A stretch of 64,000 nucleotides of DNA, from NCBI GenBank assembly GCA_030737835.1, contig JAUJYN010000057.1, positions 337,981 through 401,980 of the forward strand, given 5' to 3'. The DNA comes from Acorus gramineus (taxonomy: Eukaryota; Streptophyta; Magnoliopsida; Acorales; Acoraceae). A model generated the notes under the pieces. That model did no database searches, was not told where the DNA came from, and saw only the letters and a list, made by a program, of their open reading frames with translations. Each line of letters begins with the position of its first letter. The first letter of the stretch is position 1. Below are positions 33,670 to 45,342 of this stretch, piece after piece. A program made the position numbers and the translations under genes.

Positions 33670-35548
33670 TTTTTGTATTATTTAGAAAGTGTTGATTAAG
33701 TCCCTACCGTCACATTGACAAACCTAGGGCTTGGTTAACTTTAACCACACCTGTAAAATGACGATAAAACCCTTATACCTCTCTGAATATATTTAGAACA
33801 CATGAAACACCTATTGTAAGATTCAATGATAGTGAGATGTTCTCCTTTCATCCACGTTTAATCTCTTCAAAACGAAACACTCTCTTCTCTTGATGAAATC
33901 TACGCACGAAGTCGGTTATTCTCTTGACGAAAAAAGTTCCTCTACACGAAACAAGTTGTCTTCTTCAAATGATATCTCAACGAGGGCATTTGATCCATCA
34001 TCCATAGTCACACTTGATTCATCAACAAAGGTGAGTTTTCCAACAACAATGACTCTTCCCAACACTTGATTGGCCTTTATTATTGATTTTTATTGTTCGA
34101 TTAGGTTTCATTAGGGTTTTGAGGGTTTGAATGAGTTTGTTTAGGGTTTATAGGTTTCATATTGTATACCAGGTTATAGATGGTTTGGGTTTATTTATCC
34201 TTTTTTCGATTAGGTTTATGTGCATTTGAATAAGAGATCTGTTGATTTTCTGTATCGGGTTATAGATGGTTTGGATTTCATGTTTGGGTTCCTCTTTTTG
34301 ATGTGTGCATATATGCTGTTTGTGATTATATTTCACTAGATATCTTTATTGTGTATATATGATGTCTATTACAGTGAAATGGAAGATTTGTTTCGTGTGA
34401 CCTTTGTATATGGTGGATTTTGGAAGCCTGTAAAATCACGAAATGGCCAGAATTATGTGGAAGGGAAGCAGATTACAAAGATATTAGATCGGGAGAAGAT
34501 TGCTATGATAGATTTGTGGGATGACTTTCTTGAATGGACAAAGATAAGCAGTGCGAAATCAATTACTTTTACATATGTGATTCCTAATAAGTTGCCAAAA
34601 CAGTATGTAGAGCTGAAGACAGATGCTCAATTATTGGATCTATTCAAACAAAATGAGAAAACTCATAAGTTTACATTATATGTCATCAGCACAGAAAAAA
34701 CTACAGAGGAAGAAGAGGTTGTTGACAGATCAGCAAGAAGAAAACAAGCAGTTTTGGTGGACTTATATGCAGGAGAACAGATGGCTAAGGGAGTAGCTAA
34801 AGATGATGTTGTTGTTAGGGCAGTTGAAGCAGATATACCAGATGAGTCAAACATAGCAGTTGAGGCAGAAAAAGCAATTGAGGCTGAAAAAGAAGTTGAG
34901 GCAGAAACAGCAACTAAAGCAAAAATAGCAACTGAAGTAGAAACAGCAGTTGAGCAAAATATTATGGGGATTGAAGATTACTTTGAAGATGATGGGGATG
35001 AAATTCAGTGTGGTGAGGACTTCTATGGCAATGCACAATATAAGCACAATCAAGTGGAGGAGGATTCTGCTAAGGAGGAAATGATTCTGATCAAGGAGGA
35101 GGATGAAGAGCATGATACTTATGGTGAGGGGGGTAATCAACATGACATCTATATGTGCCAAGAGATGGAAGAGTCAGATAATAATTCTGACATTTCTGTT
35201 GGAGACTATGGAGGTGCTATTTTGCATTATGACTCTGAAATGCCAGTTATGGAGGTGGGAACCCAGTTTCCCAGTGTAAGTGAGTTCCGCAATGCACTTA
35301 GGCAACATTGCATTATGAATGAGTTTGAGGTGAATTATATAAAGAATGATAAGTTCATAGTTATAGCTAAGTGTCAAAAACGTGACTGTCCGTGGCGCAT
35401 ACATGCTTCTACTAAACAAGATAAAGTGACTTTTGAAGTGAAGACTTCAGTGAAACAGAATATATGTACCAACATAAATAAAGTAGGCAATGAGATGGCA
35501 ACATCAGGGTGGTTATCATCTATGATTGTTTCAATTTTGCATAAAACC

Positions 35549-38500
35549 TGTCACGCCCCAGGGCGGCCAACCCCGGAACGCGGCAAATGTATATATCATA
35601 TCAGAACTACACAGGAGGTCAACAATATATATCATACACAATAAACAGAATGACACACAACGACAAGAAGCTGACATGATATATACACCTAATGCGGAAG
35701 CAAAAGACTGAATCTGTGAATAAACATTCTACAGACTCGATACACAATCATACGTCCTGTGAGAGCCAATATACACAAATATATAACTGAACATATACAA
35801 ACGTGCTCAGCACGAAAATACAATACATACAGCCAAGGAAAGGGATGCTGATAGCCTCTGGTACTCGCGGACGTAGCGCTGCTCCGCTACTGAAGAAATC
35901 CCTCGGAAAGCTCCAACTGCTGCTCCGGCTCCAGCTCCAGCTCAGTGGCAACTGGGGAAAAACATATGCGAGGGGTGAGCCACACGCTCAGTGAATGGCA
36001 CAACCCATGCATCACAGACAATATTGACCACAACATATTAATCCAGCCATTCATCCCGCCTCAAAGGGGCAGGAACAACATAACCATTTATCCAATCCAG
36101 ATCATACCCTCACCCTTACCCCTCAACAGGGGACTCAGGATTTTGGGACTAACTATCATCAATAAACAAGACCAGCGGGTCGCTCATCGACAACCCACTA
36201 CACCCTCACCCTCACCTTTCCAAAGGTGACATAGGATTTTGGGACTGATAAACATTCATAAACAAAACCAGTGGGTCGCTCATCGACAACCCACTACACC
36301 CTCACCCTCACCCTACCACGGGTGACATAGGATTTTGGGACTGACTAGGCTGTTGGTCACCCTTGGTCCACCGATAGTCTCTCCTCACTCCGCGGTTGTT
36401 TGGCCACTCCCATGTTCAGCACAGTCCTTCATCAAACCAGGAGGCGCCTACTAGTGGGAGCCCCTGCACGGGACAACCTGTCTAACGCCGAGGTAGTCTC
36501 TAAAGGATCCAACGCAGGGCAACAGAACAGCCTATCCATCGCATATGATCCACTCGGATCCGCCGACAACGCATCTCTCCAACTCAAATGTCATGAACTC
36601 TTCAGAGTTCCTCCAGGGCGCATATCCAAGATGCGGGGAAACAGTACAATCAAAAGCAGTGTTGGAATACCACTGGGGGAAAGAAACTCGGGAGGGCGGC
36701 GTGAGTTCCCGATACAGGGTACCCCGACAACCAAACATGGAACACGGAGTACCCTAACACGGGTCTCACCGCTGTCCTCGCAAGGTCCCTCCCCTATAAT
36801 ATTCACTACTCATGCTAATAATCATACCAAACACACAACTCTAACGTTCTGAATTCCTCAGAACCCACCAGGGCGCATAACTACGATGCGGGGAACATGC
36901 ATAAGGTTATAACATGGTGAAATATTCTTGGGGGAAAGCAACTCGGGAGGGCAGCGTGAGTTCCCGTTATAGGACGCTCCGACAACCAAACAAGGAACAC
37001 GGTGTACCCTAACCCGGGTCTCACCGCTGTCCTCGCAAGGCCCCTCCCCTAAAATAATCACTATAACATGCAATTCAACAGATACTAGTAATTAATTTAA
37101 TAAATAAACTAGTAGGACACATGCATAGGCCGGGTTTCCTAGCATGTAAACAGGGACATGCTGCAAGGCTCATATGCATATCCTAAGGGGCAAGTCCCTA
37201 ACATGCAAAGACTAGGGAAGCATGCATTCTACACATAATTTACACAATCATGGATACATATTATTGCAGGTTAATATTCATCCAAGACGCCCCAGGAGAG
37301 GTCGGTATACGCCCAAGTGCGTATAACACCTCTCGACTGGGTTGGATTGTCCCACTCACCAGTATCTGGGTCGACGCGCGACCGTCTGTCGAGATCTGCA
37401 AGACAGGTATTATTTGGTAAGTATTAATCCACAATTATCATTAAATACATAACACACACAACCAAACATCCAACACTTCCCCAACAACTACCCGCGGCCT
37501 CGGCAACCACCCGCACGGCCCCCGGCAACCACCCGCACGGTCGGCCACCGCCCGGACGCGCCACCGCGGGCCCCGCACGCCTCGCGCCGGTCCGCGAGCA
37601 CCCCGCGCGCCCCCGCACGCAGTGCCCCGCCTCGCGCGCACCCCGCGCGCACCTCCGCCACCTCGCCGCACCTCGCGCGCACCTCGCACGGACCTCGCAC
37701 GCCTCGCGCACCTCGCCGCGCTTCGCGCGCACCACCGCGGCCTCTCCGCGCCCTCCGCGCACCACCACGCACTCGCCGCGGCCTCCGCGCACCACCACGC
37801 ACTCGCCGCGGCCTCCGCGCATCGCCACGGCCTCGGCCACCTCGCGCACGCACGCCTCCGCTGCCTCAGCCACCTCGCGCACGCACGCCTCCGCTGCCTC
37901 AGCCACCTCGCGCGCCCGCGCGACCTGCTCCACGCGCGCCAGCCGCCCAGCACCCGCCTCTGCTCGCCCAGCACCGGCGCCCTGCACCAGGCCCGCGCGC
38001 CCTCGCGCGCACGCCGCGCGCCCGCGCACGCACGCGCGCCTGCCCGCGCGCACCCGACCTGGCGCCGCCCGGGGCTGCTGCTGCTGCTGCTGCTTGGCCC
38101 GGACGACCTGCCGCAGCCCGAGCGCCACCACCACTGCCCGAGACCACCCAAACCACCTTCCAACCACCCCCGACCGCCCTCCGACGACCCCCACAGCCTC
38201 CGACCACCCCCAAACACAAAAACCCCTCCCTACCATTCATCTAAGCAAGAAAAAGGAGGGAAAGAAGGCTTACCGAGGGGAGGGAGCGAAGTCCGGACGC
38301 TCTCCACGCGCCGAAACCCTTCCCAAAAGCCTTCTCACGCCCCGATCTAGCTCCACCACCAAAATGGGCCAAAACAGAGGAGAGAGAGGGGAGGTCGGGG
38401 AGGCTAAAGTCGTCGGAATTCGGATTTGAAGACACCGGTGTGTAGATCGGGACCCGATCTACACTTCCCGTGCTTTGGGTTTTCGATTTCGAGGGGTCTA

Positions 38501-38862
38501 GGGGGCTTGAACGGAAGAAAAACGGAGGAGGGGAGAGAGAAATCTCGACGGGAGAGACGATGAATAGTGACGAGGTGATTTTTGATTTCTTTTAAGTAGA
38601 GCGCGACTTAAAAACCCGGATACGCCCCGGAACTGGAAAATTTTTGCAAACGATGCCGGAATTCAATGAAATTTTCGTGGGAGGTCAGAAATGGCACCAG
38701 GACACCAAATATGCAGTCAGATTTCCAATCGGAGTCCTCTAGCTCAGACGATAGCTAACAGTCTGAAATTATGCGGTTCCGATCGAAAAACCCTAAAAAT
38801 TTTAAAAACCGCCAGGGCGCTCTAACGGTTACCAACAGGTTAAAAGTGACACATATATAACA
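35549..38862 (-). repeat. Gypsy LTR, left copy
   Basis: Begins TGTCACGCCCCAGGGCGG and ends ATATATAACA on the plus strand. Holds three ~95-bp tandem units with CACCCTCACCCTCACC (about 36100-36345), two ~270-bp units each with AACTCGGGAGGGC and CGACAACCAAACA (about 36595-37070), and a ~620-bp GC-rich tract (37490-38110). Confidence 0.93.
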
Positions 38863-40366
38863 TTATTCCCCCCTTAGGAAATTTTGTCCCCAAAATTCGC
38901 CAAAAACATCTAGGAGGGGAAAGATGCGGATACGCGTCGAACCTGGCCTCCATGAGCTCCCAAGTGTCCTTAACACCGGAACGGTGCTGCCATCGCACCT
39001 CGACCAACTGGACGGTCTTGGTGCAGAGCCTCCTCACGCGGCGGTCCATGATCACAATCTACTGCTCCACGAATGACTGTCCGGCTCAGAGACGAACGGC
39101 TCGAACGGGATGACGTGAGCAGGATCGTGGACACACCTTTACCCAACTGCGAACCCACCACTCCAAGACGGAGAGGTAAGAATTGGCGCTGAGGTGAGCC
39201 TCCGAGTAAACTCCAGGAAGCTCTCCTCGCAAGAAGGGGACCACTCGAACCGGATATCCCTCCGAGTAAGGCGGGTAAAAGGAACAGCTATCTTCGAGAA
39301 TCCTCGTCAAACTTCCTGCAATAACTCGCCAAACTCCGGAAGCTCCGAATCCATGCGGGGCTCGACGGTCTACGCCAATTCGACATAGCAAGCGTCTTAC
39401 CCGGGTCCACAGATATCCTTCCCAGAAACCACTCAGCCCAAAAGGCCTTAACCTCTACCCAAAACTCGCACTTGATCCATCACCAGCTGATGCTTCTAGG
39501 TATCCCTTGACTGGGAAAAGAACCTCGGGAAAGCAGCATGAAATCCCGATATAGGATACCCCGACAACCAAACAAGGAACACGAAGTATCCTAGTCCGGG
39601 TTTCAACGCCGACCTCACAAGGCCCCTTAATCCAGAAAGGAACACTAGAAGAAGACATCATTATTAAAGAACATTACCAATCTCACCGGATCATCTACAT
39701 CTAGATAATCATCCACCGATATCCTTCAGCATCCATCTCAAGACCGGACCCAACCTCTATGGGAACGGTCGAACCACGACCGAGTCACGAGGCGACGCGT
39801 CTTTGTCTCATCCACACCCTCACTCCCATCAGGAGACATATTGGGACTTTGGGAGAGACTTAGACTGTTCTCTACCCCTGGTCCACCGGTAGCCTCTCCT
39901 CCACACCGTAGGCCGCCTGGTCCGCTCCCACAATTCAGCACAGTCCGAAACCAAATCAGGAGGTGCCTACTGAGGGGAGCCCTCTGTCAGGAAGGCCTCT
40001 CTAACGCTGAGGAGTCCCTACTCGGGTCCAACGAAGGGGAGAACGACACCATACTCGCGTCATCATCCATTACAGGACCGAACCCAACATCATCGGGAAT
40101 GGTCGAATAAACCATTTGGTCACGAGCGACCCGTCTTCGCCTCATCCACACCCTCACTCCCGAAAGGAGACATATTGGGACTTTGGGAGACTTAGACTGC
40201 TCTCTACCCCTGGTCCACCGGTAGCCTCTCCCCGCTCCGTAGCTCGCCTGGTCCTCTGACCGGGAGCCTGTCTAACGCCGGGGCTGTACTACGCGGATCC
40301 AACTAAGGGGAGAGCGATTCCACGCTCGCGACACCATTCAATAACCTCTTACCGAGTAGCCCCTAC

Positions 40367-41905
40367 CTAGCATACTCCCAAATTCAGTACTCCTCCGATT
40401 GCATCGGCGGTACCTACTGATGGGAATTCACTGCCAGGACAGCTAAAACCCGGCTTCCTTAACCCAAACAACCACTCTTGATACTCACTCATCCAGATAC
40501 CCCACACACTTGCATAATAACCACCAATTACACACACAACTATCCTTATACTAGAAAGCTGGGAACACAAGATGATACCTCGAACCATGACACCCGAAGG
40601 CTGCGCCTCCTCGGCCGTAAGCGCTGCAACTCTGCCTTGAACCAACCGCGGCTGAGGAACAGGAGCACGCCTCGCCGGCTGCACTGGCTGCTGCTGGCGC
40701 TGAGGCTGCTGCTGCTGCTGCTGGCGCGGAAGCTGCTGCTGCAAGAACGGCGGCTGCTGAGGTGGCACTCGGGGTCGGTCAGCATCTGGGCAATTGTATC
40801 TGATATGCCCGATGCGCTGACAATGAAAACAGCGCCGCTTCTCCGGCTGCCAGGACTGGATGGGCACTGCTGCAATGGGCGCCGGATCCCATACTGGCAC
40901 CGCATCTGCTGGAGGAGAGGCAGCCGCTGACTGCTCGAAGCGGGGCCTCTTCCTCTTGCGCTGCCCCTGGTCCCGACTCCCGGAAGGACCCTGATCTGCA
41001 GAAGGGGTCGGAGCCCGCACTTGAATCCCGAGGTCTCTCTCGACGGTCTTCGCCCGAGACACTACGTCGGAGTACCTCGTGAAAGCGTGGGCAGTGACAT
41101 GCACCCGGATAGCGCTGCTGAGACCCAGCTCGAATCGCCGGCACCTCGTGACCTCATCCGTCACCAAGGCTGGAGCAAATCTGGACAGACTCGTGAAGCG
41201 CGCAGAGTAGTCAGCGACGGACATGGTGCCCTGAGTCAGCTGCTCGAACTCCCGCTCCACTAGCTGTCGCGTCGAGAACGGAAAGTACTCATCCAAGAAG
41301 TACCTCCGGAATCCCGCCCAAGAAAGCTGCTCCACTCCCTCTGGAATGTCCACCACTCGGGTAGCCCACCACTCGGCGGCATCACCCTTCAGCATGAAGG
41401 TGGCCAAGGCGACTCGCTGGCGATCGGTGCAAAGCATAGCCGCGAAGATCACATCCACCTCCCTCAACCAACGCTCTGGCGCAAGAGGATCTGCCGACTG
41501 CCCATGAAACTCGGGAGGATGGAGCTTCAGAAAGGCGTTGAGGCCGCTCTGCTGCACCCGCGCCGCCGCCTCTAGCTCCTCCTCCCTTTCCAGGGGATCC
41601 TCAACTCCTACTGCCGGAATCGCCACGGGAACTGGGGGTACATCGGGTACCGCAGGCGGATCTACCACCAAGGGGACCTGCGGAACTGCCTCGCGAGTCG
41701 CCCTCAGCTCCTGAATCTCTCTAGCCTGCTCTGCCAGCATCCTCGTCTGTGTCTCCACCAAATCAGCCAACCGAGCGAAAGCACGCTCCCAAGCAGGAGG
41801 CTCCTGCGTCAAGGGCTCTCCGGTAGCATCCTCGTCTCTGGTAGGTCCGGAAACCTCCAAAGACCGAGAGGGACCTCGTCCGCGCCGTCCTCTGCGAGGA
41901 GGCAT
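40367..41905 (-). CDS. Gypsy gag-like frame
   Basis: Capsid/nucleocapsid region of the gypsy element. Starts MPPRRGRRGRGPSRS; retrotransposon-gag region with LKLHPPEFHGQSADPLAPER and FLDEYFPFS; zinc knuckle CFHCQRIGHIRYNCP; then a Gln/Arg-rich tail. Packages element RNA in virus-like particles. A close relative lies at 62303-63630. Confidence 0.85.
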   Translation of the reverse strand: MPPRRGRRGRGPSRSLEVSGPTRDEDATGEPLTQEPPAWERAFARLADLVETQTRMLAEQAREIQELRATREAVPQVPLVVDPPAVPDVPPVPVAIPAVGVEDPLEREEELEAAARVQQSGLNAFLKLHPPEFHGQSADPLAPERWLREVDVIFAAMLCTDRQRVALATFMLKGDAAEWWATRVVDIPEGVEQLSWAGFRRYFLDEYFPFSTRQLVEREFEQLTQGTMSVADYSARFTSLSRFAPALVTDEVTRCRRFELGLSSAIRVHVTAHAFTRYSDVVSRAKTVERDLGIQVRAPTPSADQGPSGSRDQGQRKRKRPRFEQSAAASPPADAVPVWDPAPIAAVPIQSWQPEKRRCFHCQRIGHIRYNCPDADRPRVPPQQPPFLQQQLPRQQQQQQPQRQQQPVQPARRAPVPQPRLVQGRVAALTAEEAQPSGVMVRGIILCSQLSSIRIVVCVIGGYYASVWGIWMSEYQEWLFGLRKPGFSCPGSEFPSVGTADAIGGVLNLGVC

Positions 41906-42006
41906 ATCAGCACCCTAAGAAAACCAGACACTAGGATCAGAATACTCATCTCGAAATCCTAGGACTCATCTCTACGAAGGAAGACTATTGGCTCTGACAG
42001 GACCAG

Positions 42007-42018
42007 GCTCTGATACCA
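42007..42018 (-). promoter_or_regulatory. Gypsy primer-binding site
   Basis: Minus-strand TGGTATCAGAGC (plus GCTCTGATACCA), next to the LTR edge at 42024; tRNA-iMet type. Confidence 0.85.
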
Positions 42019-42023
42019 ACTTT

Positions 42024-45000
42024 TGTCACGCCCCAGGGCGGCCGTCCCCGGGACGCGGCAAGTGTATATATAATATCAGAACTACACAGGAGGTCAACAA
42101 TATATATCATACACAATAAACAGAATGACACACAACGACAAGAAGCTGACATGATATATACACCTAATGCGGAAGCAAAAGACTGAATCTGTGAATAAAC
42201 ATTCTACAGACTCGATACACAATCATACGTCCTGTGAGAGCCAATATACACAAATATATAACTGAACATATACAAACGTGCTCAGCACGGAAATACAATA
42301 CATACAGCCAAGGAAAGGGATGCTGATAGCCTCTGGTACTCGCGGACGTAGCGCTGCTCCGCTACTGAAGAAATCCCTCGGAAAGCTCCAACTGCTGCTC
42401 CGGCTCCAGCTCCAGCTCAGTGGCAACTGGGGAAAAACATATGCGAGGGGTGAGCCACACGCTCAGTGAATGGCACAACCCATGCATCACAGACAATATT
42501 GACCACAACATATTAATCCAGCCATTCATCCCGCCTCAAAGGGGCAGGAACAACATAACCATTTATCCAATCCAGATCATACCCTCACCCTTACCCCTCA
42601 ACAGGGGACTCAGGATTTTGGGACTAACTATCATCAATAAACAAGACCAGCGGGTCGGTCATCGACAACCCACTACACCCTCACCCTCACCTTTCCAAAG
42701 GTGACATAGGATTTTGGGACTGATAAACATTCATAAACAAAACCAGTGGGTCGCTCATCGACAACCCACTACACCCTCACCCTCACCCTACCACGGGTGA
42801 CATAGGATTTTGGGACTGACTAGGCTGTTGGTCACCCTTGGTCCACCGATAGTCTCTCCTCACTCCGCGGTTGTTTGGCCACTCCCATGTTCAGCACAGT
42901 CCTTCATCAAACCAGGAGGCGCCTACTAGTGGGAGCCCCTGCACGGGACAACCTGTCTAACGCCGAGGTAGTCTCTAAAGGATCCAACGCAGGGCAACAG
43001 AACAGCCTATCCATCGCATATGATCCACTCGGATCCGCCGACAACGCATCTCTCCAACTCAAATGTCATGAACTCTTCAGAGTTCCTCCAGCGCGCATAA
43101 CCAAGATGCGGGGAAACAGTACAATCAAAAGCAGTGTTGGAATACCACTGGGGGAAAGAAACTCGGGAGGGCGGCGTGAGTTCCCGATACAGGGTACCCC
43201 GACAACCAAACAAGGAACACGGAGTACCCTAACACGGGTCTCACCGCTGTCCTCGCAAGGTCCCTCCCCTATAATATTCACTACTCATGCTAATAATCAT
43301 ACCAAACATACAACTCTAACGTTCTGAATTCCTCAGAACCCACCAGGGCGCATAACTACGATGCGGGGAACATGCATAAGGTTATAACATAGTGAAATAT
43401 TCTTGGGGGAAAGCAACTCGGGAGGGCAGCGTGAGTTCCCGTTATAGGACGCTCCGACAACCAAACAAGGAACACGGTGTACCCTAACCCGGGTCTCACC
43501 GCTGTCCTCGCAAGGCCCCTCCCCTAAAATAATCACTATAACATGCAATTCAACAGATACTAGTATTTAATTTAATAAATAAACTAGTAGGACACATGCA
43601 TAGGCCGGGTTTCCTAGCATGTAAACAGGGGACATGCTGCAAGGCTCATATGCATATCCTAAGGGGCAAGTCCCTAACATGCAAAGACTAGGGAAGCATG
43701 CATTCTACACATAAATTATACAATCATGGATACATATTATTGCAGGTTAATATTCATCCAAGACGCCCCAGGAGAGGTCGGTATACGCCCAAGTGCGTAT
43801 AACACCTCTCGACTGGGTTGGATTGTCCCACTCACCAGTATCTGGGTCGACGCGCGACCGTCTGTCGAGATCTGCAAGACAGGTATTATTTGGTAAGTAT
43901 TAATCCACAATTATCATTAAATACATAACACACACAACCAAACATCCAACACTTCCCCAACAACTACCCGCGGCCTCGGCAACCACCCGCACGGCCCCCG
44001 GCAACCACCCGCACGGTCGGCCACCGCCCGGACGCGCCACCGCGGGCCCCGCACGCCTCGCGCCGGTCCGCGAGCACCCCGCGCGCCCCCGCACGCAGTG
44101 CCCCGCCTCGCGCGCACCCCGCGCGCACCTCCGCCACCTCGCCGCACCTCGCGCGCACCTCGCACGGACCTCGCACGCCTCGCGCACCTCGCCGCGCTTC
44201 GCGCGCACCACCGCGGCCTCTCCGCGCCCTCCGCGCACCACCACGCACTCGCCGCGGCCTCCGCGCACCACCACGCACTCGCCGCGGCCTCCGCGCATCG
44301 CCACGGCCTCGGCCACCTCGCGCACGCACGCCTCCGCTGCCTCAGCCACCTCGCGCACGCACGCCTCCGCTGCCTCAGCCACCTCGCGCGCCCGCGCGAC
44401 CTGCTCCACGCGCGCCAGCCGCCCAGCACCCGCCTCTGCTCGCCCAGCACCGGCGCCCTGCACCAGGCCCGCGCGCCCTCGCGCGCACGCCGCGCGTACG
44501 CGCGCCCGCGCACGCACGCGCGCCTGCCCGCGCGCACCCGACCTGGCGCCGCCCGGGGCTGCTGCTGCTGCTGCTTGGCCCGGACGACCTGCCGCAGCCC
44601 GAGCGCCACCACCACTGCCCGAGACCACCCAAACCACCTTCCAACCACCCCCGACCGCCCTCCGACGACCCCCACAGCCCCCGACCACCCCCAAACACAA
44701 AAACCCCTCCCTACCATTCATCTAAGCAAGAAAAAGGAGGGAAAGAAGGCTTACCGAGGGGAGGGAGCGAAGTCCGGACGCTCTCCACGCGCCGAAACCC
44801 TTCCCAAAAGCCTTCTCACGCCCCGATCTAGCTCCACCACCAATATGGGCCAAAACAGAGGAGAGAGAGGGGAGGTCGGGGAGGCTAAAGTCGTCGGAAT
44901 TCGGATTTGAAGACACCGGTGTGTAGATCGGGACCCGATCTACACTTCCCGTGCTTTGGGTTTTCGATTTCGAGGGGTCTAGGGGGCTCGAACGGAAGAA

Positions 45001-45342
45001 AATCGGAGGAGGGGAGAGAGAGATCTCGCCGAGGAAGACAATGAATAGTGTAGGGGTGATTTTCGATTTCTTTTAAGTAGAGCGCGACTTAAAAACCCGG
45101 ATACGCCCCGGAACTGGGAAATTTTTGCAAACGATGCCGGAATTCAACGAAATTTTCGTGGGAGGTCAGAAATGGCACCAGGACACCAAATATGCAGTCA
45201 GATTTCCAATCGGAGTCCTCTAGCTCAGACGATAGCTAACAGTCTGAAATTATGCGGTTCCGACCAAAAACCCTAAAAATTTTAAAAACCGCCAGGGCGC
45301 TCTAACGGTTACCAACAGGTTAAAAGTGACACATATCTAACA
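42024..45342 (-). repeat. Gypsy LTR, right copy
   Basis: Same layout as 35549-38862, with scattered substitutions and small length changes in the CTG run and GC-rich tract. Confidence 0.93.

Larger units (their letters stand above)
35549..45342 (-). mobile_element. Ty3/gypsy retrotransposon with 3.3-kb LTRs
   Basis: LTRs at 35549-38862 and 42024-45342 are about 99% alike by eye. Target duplication AAACC at 35544-35548 and 45343-45347. On the minus strand the primer site TGGTATCAGAGC lies next to the right-hand LTR (about 42007-42018) and a polypurine tract CCTAAGGGGGGAATAA next to the left-hand LTR. The interior is only 3.2 kb: gag (41905-40367) plus small traces of RT/RNase H (about 39100-39390) and of the integrase/chromodomain end (about 38870-39050). 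Gag type and LTR length suit the Tekay/Del chromovirus lineage. It is broken: most of pol is absent, so it is a non-autonomous form. A young insertion. Confidence 0.93.

Noticed and set aside
36400-36852. 150-codon plus-strand frame, repeated at 42875-43327
   Set aside because: Lies in gypsy LTR repeat modules, antisense to the element, no domain; repetition reflects the LTR pair.
37081-37440. Possible tRNA or small RNA genes in LTR non-coding parts
   Set aside because: No A/B box pair or cloverleaf was seen; only the tRNA-complementary primer sites are supported.
37424-38350. Long overlapping open frames on both strands (Ala/Arg/Pro-rich)
   Set aside because: They lie in the GC-rich repeat tract of a gypsy LTR, are open in several frames at once, and have no domain. 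The same applies to 43900-44910 and 59427-60520.
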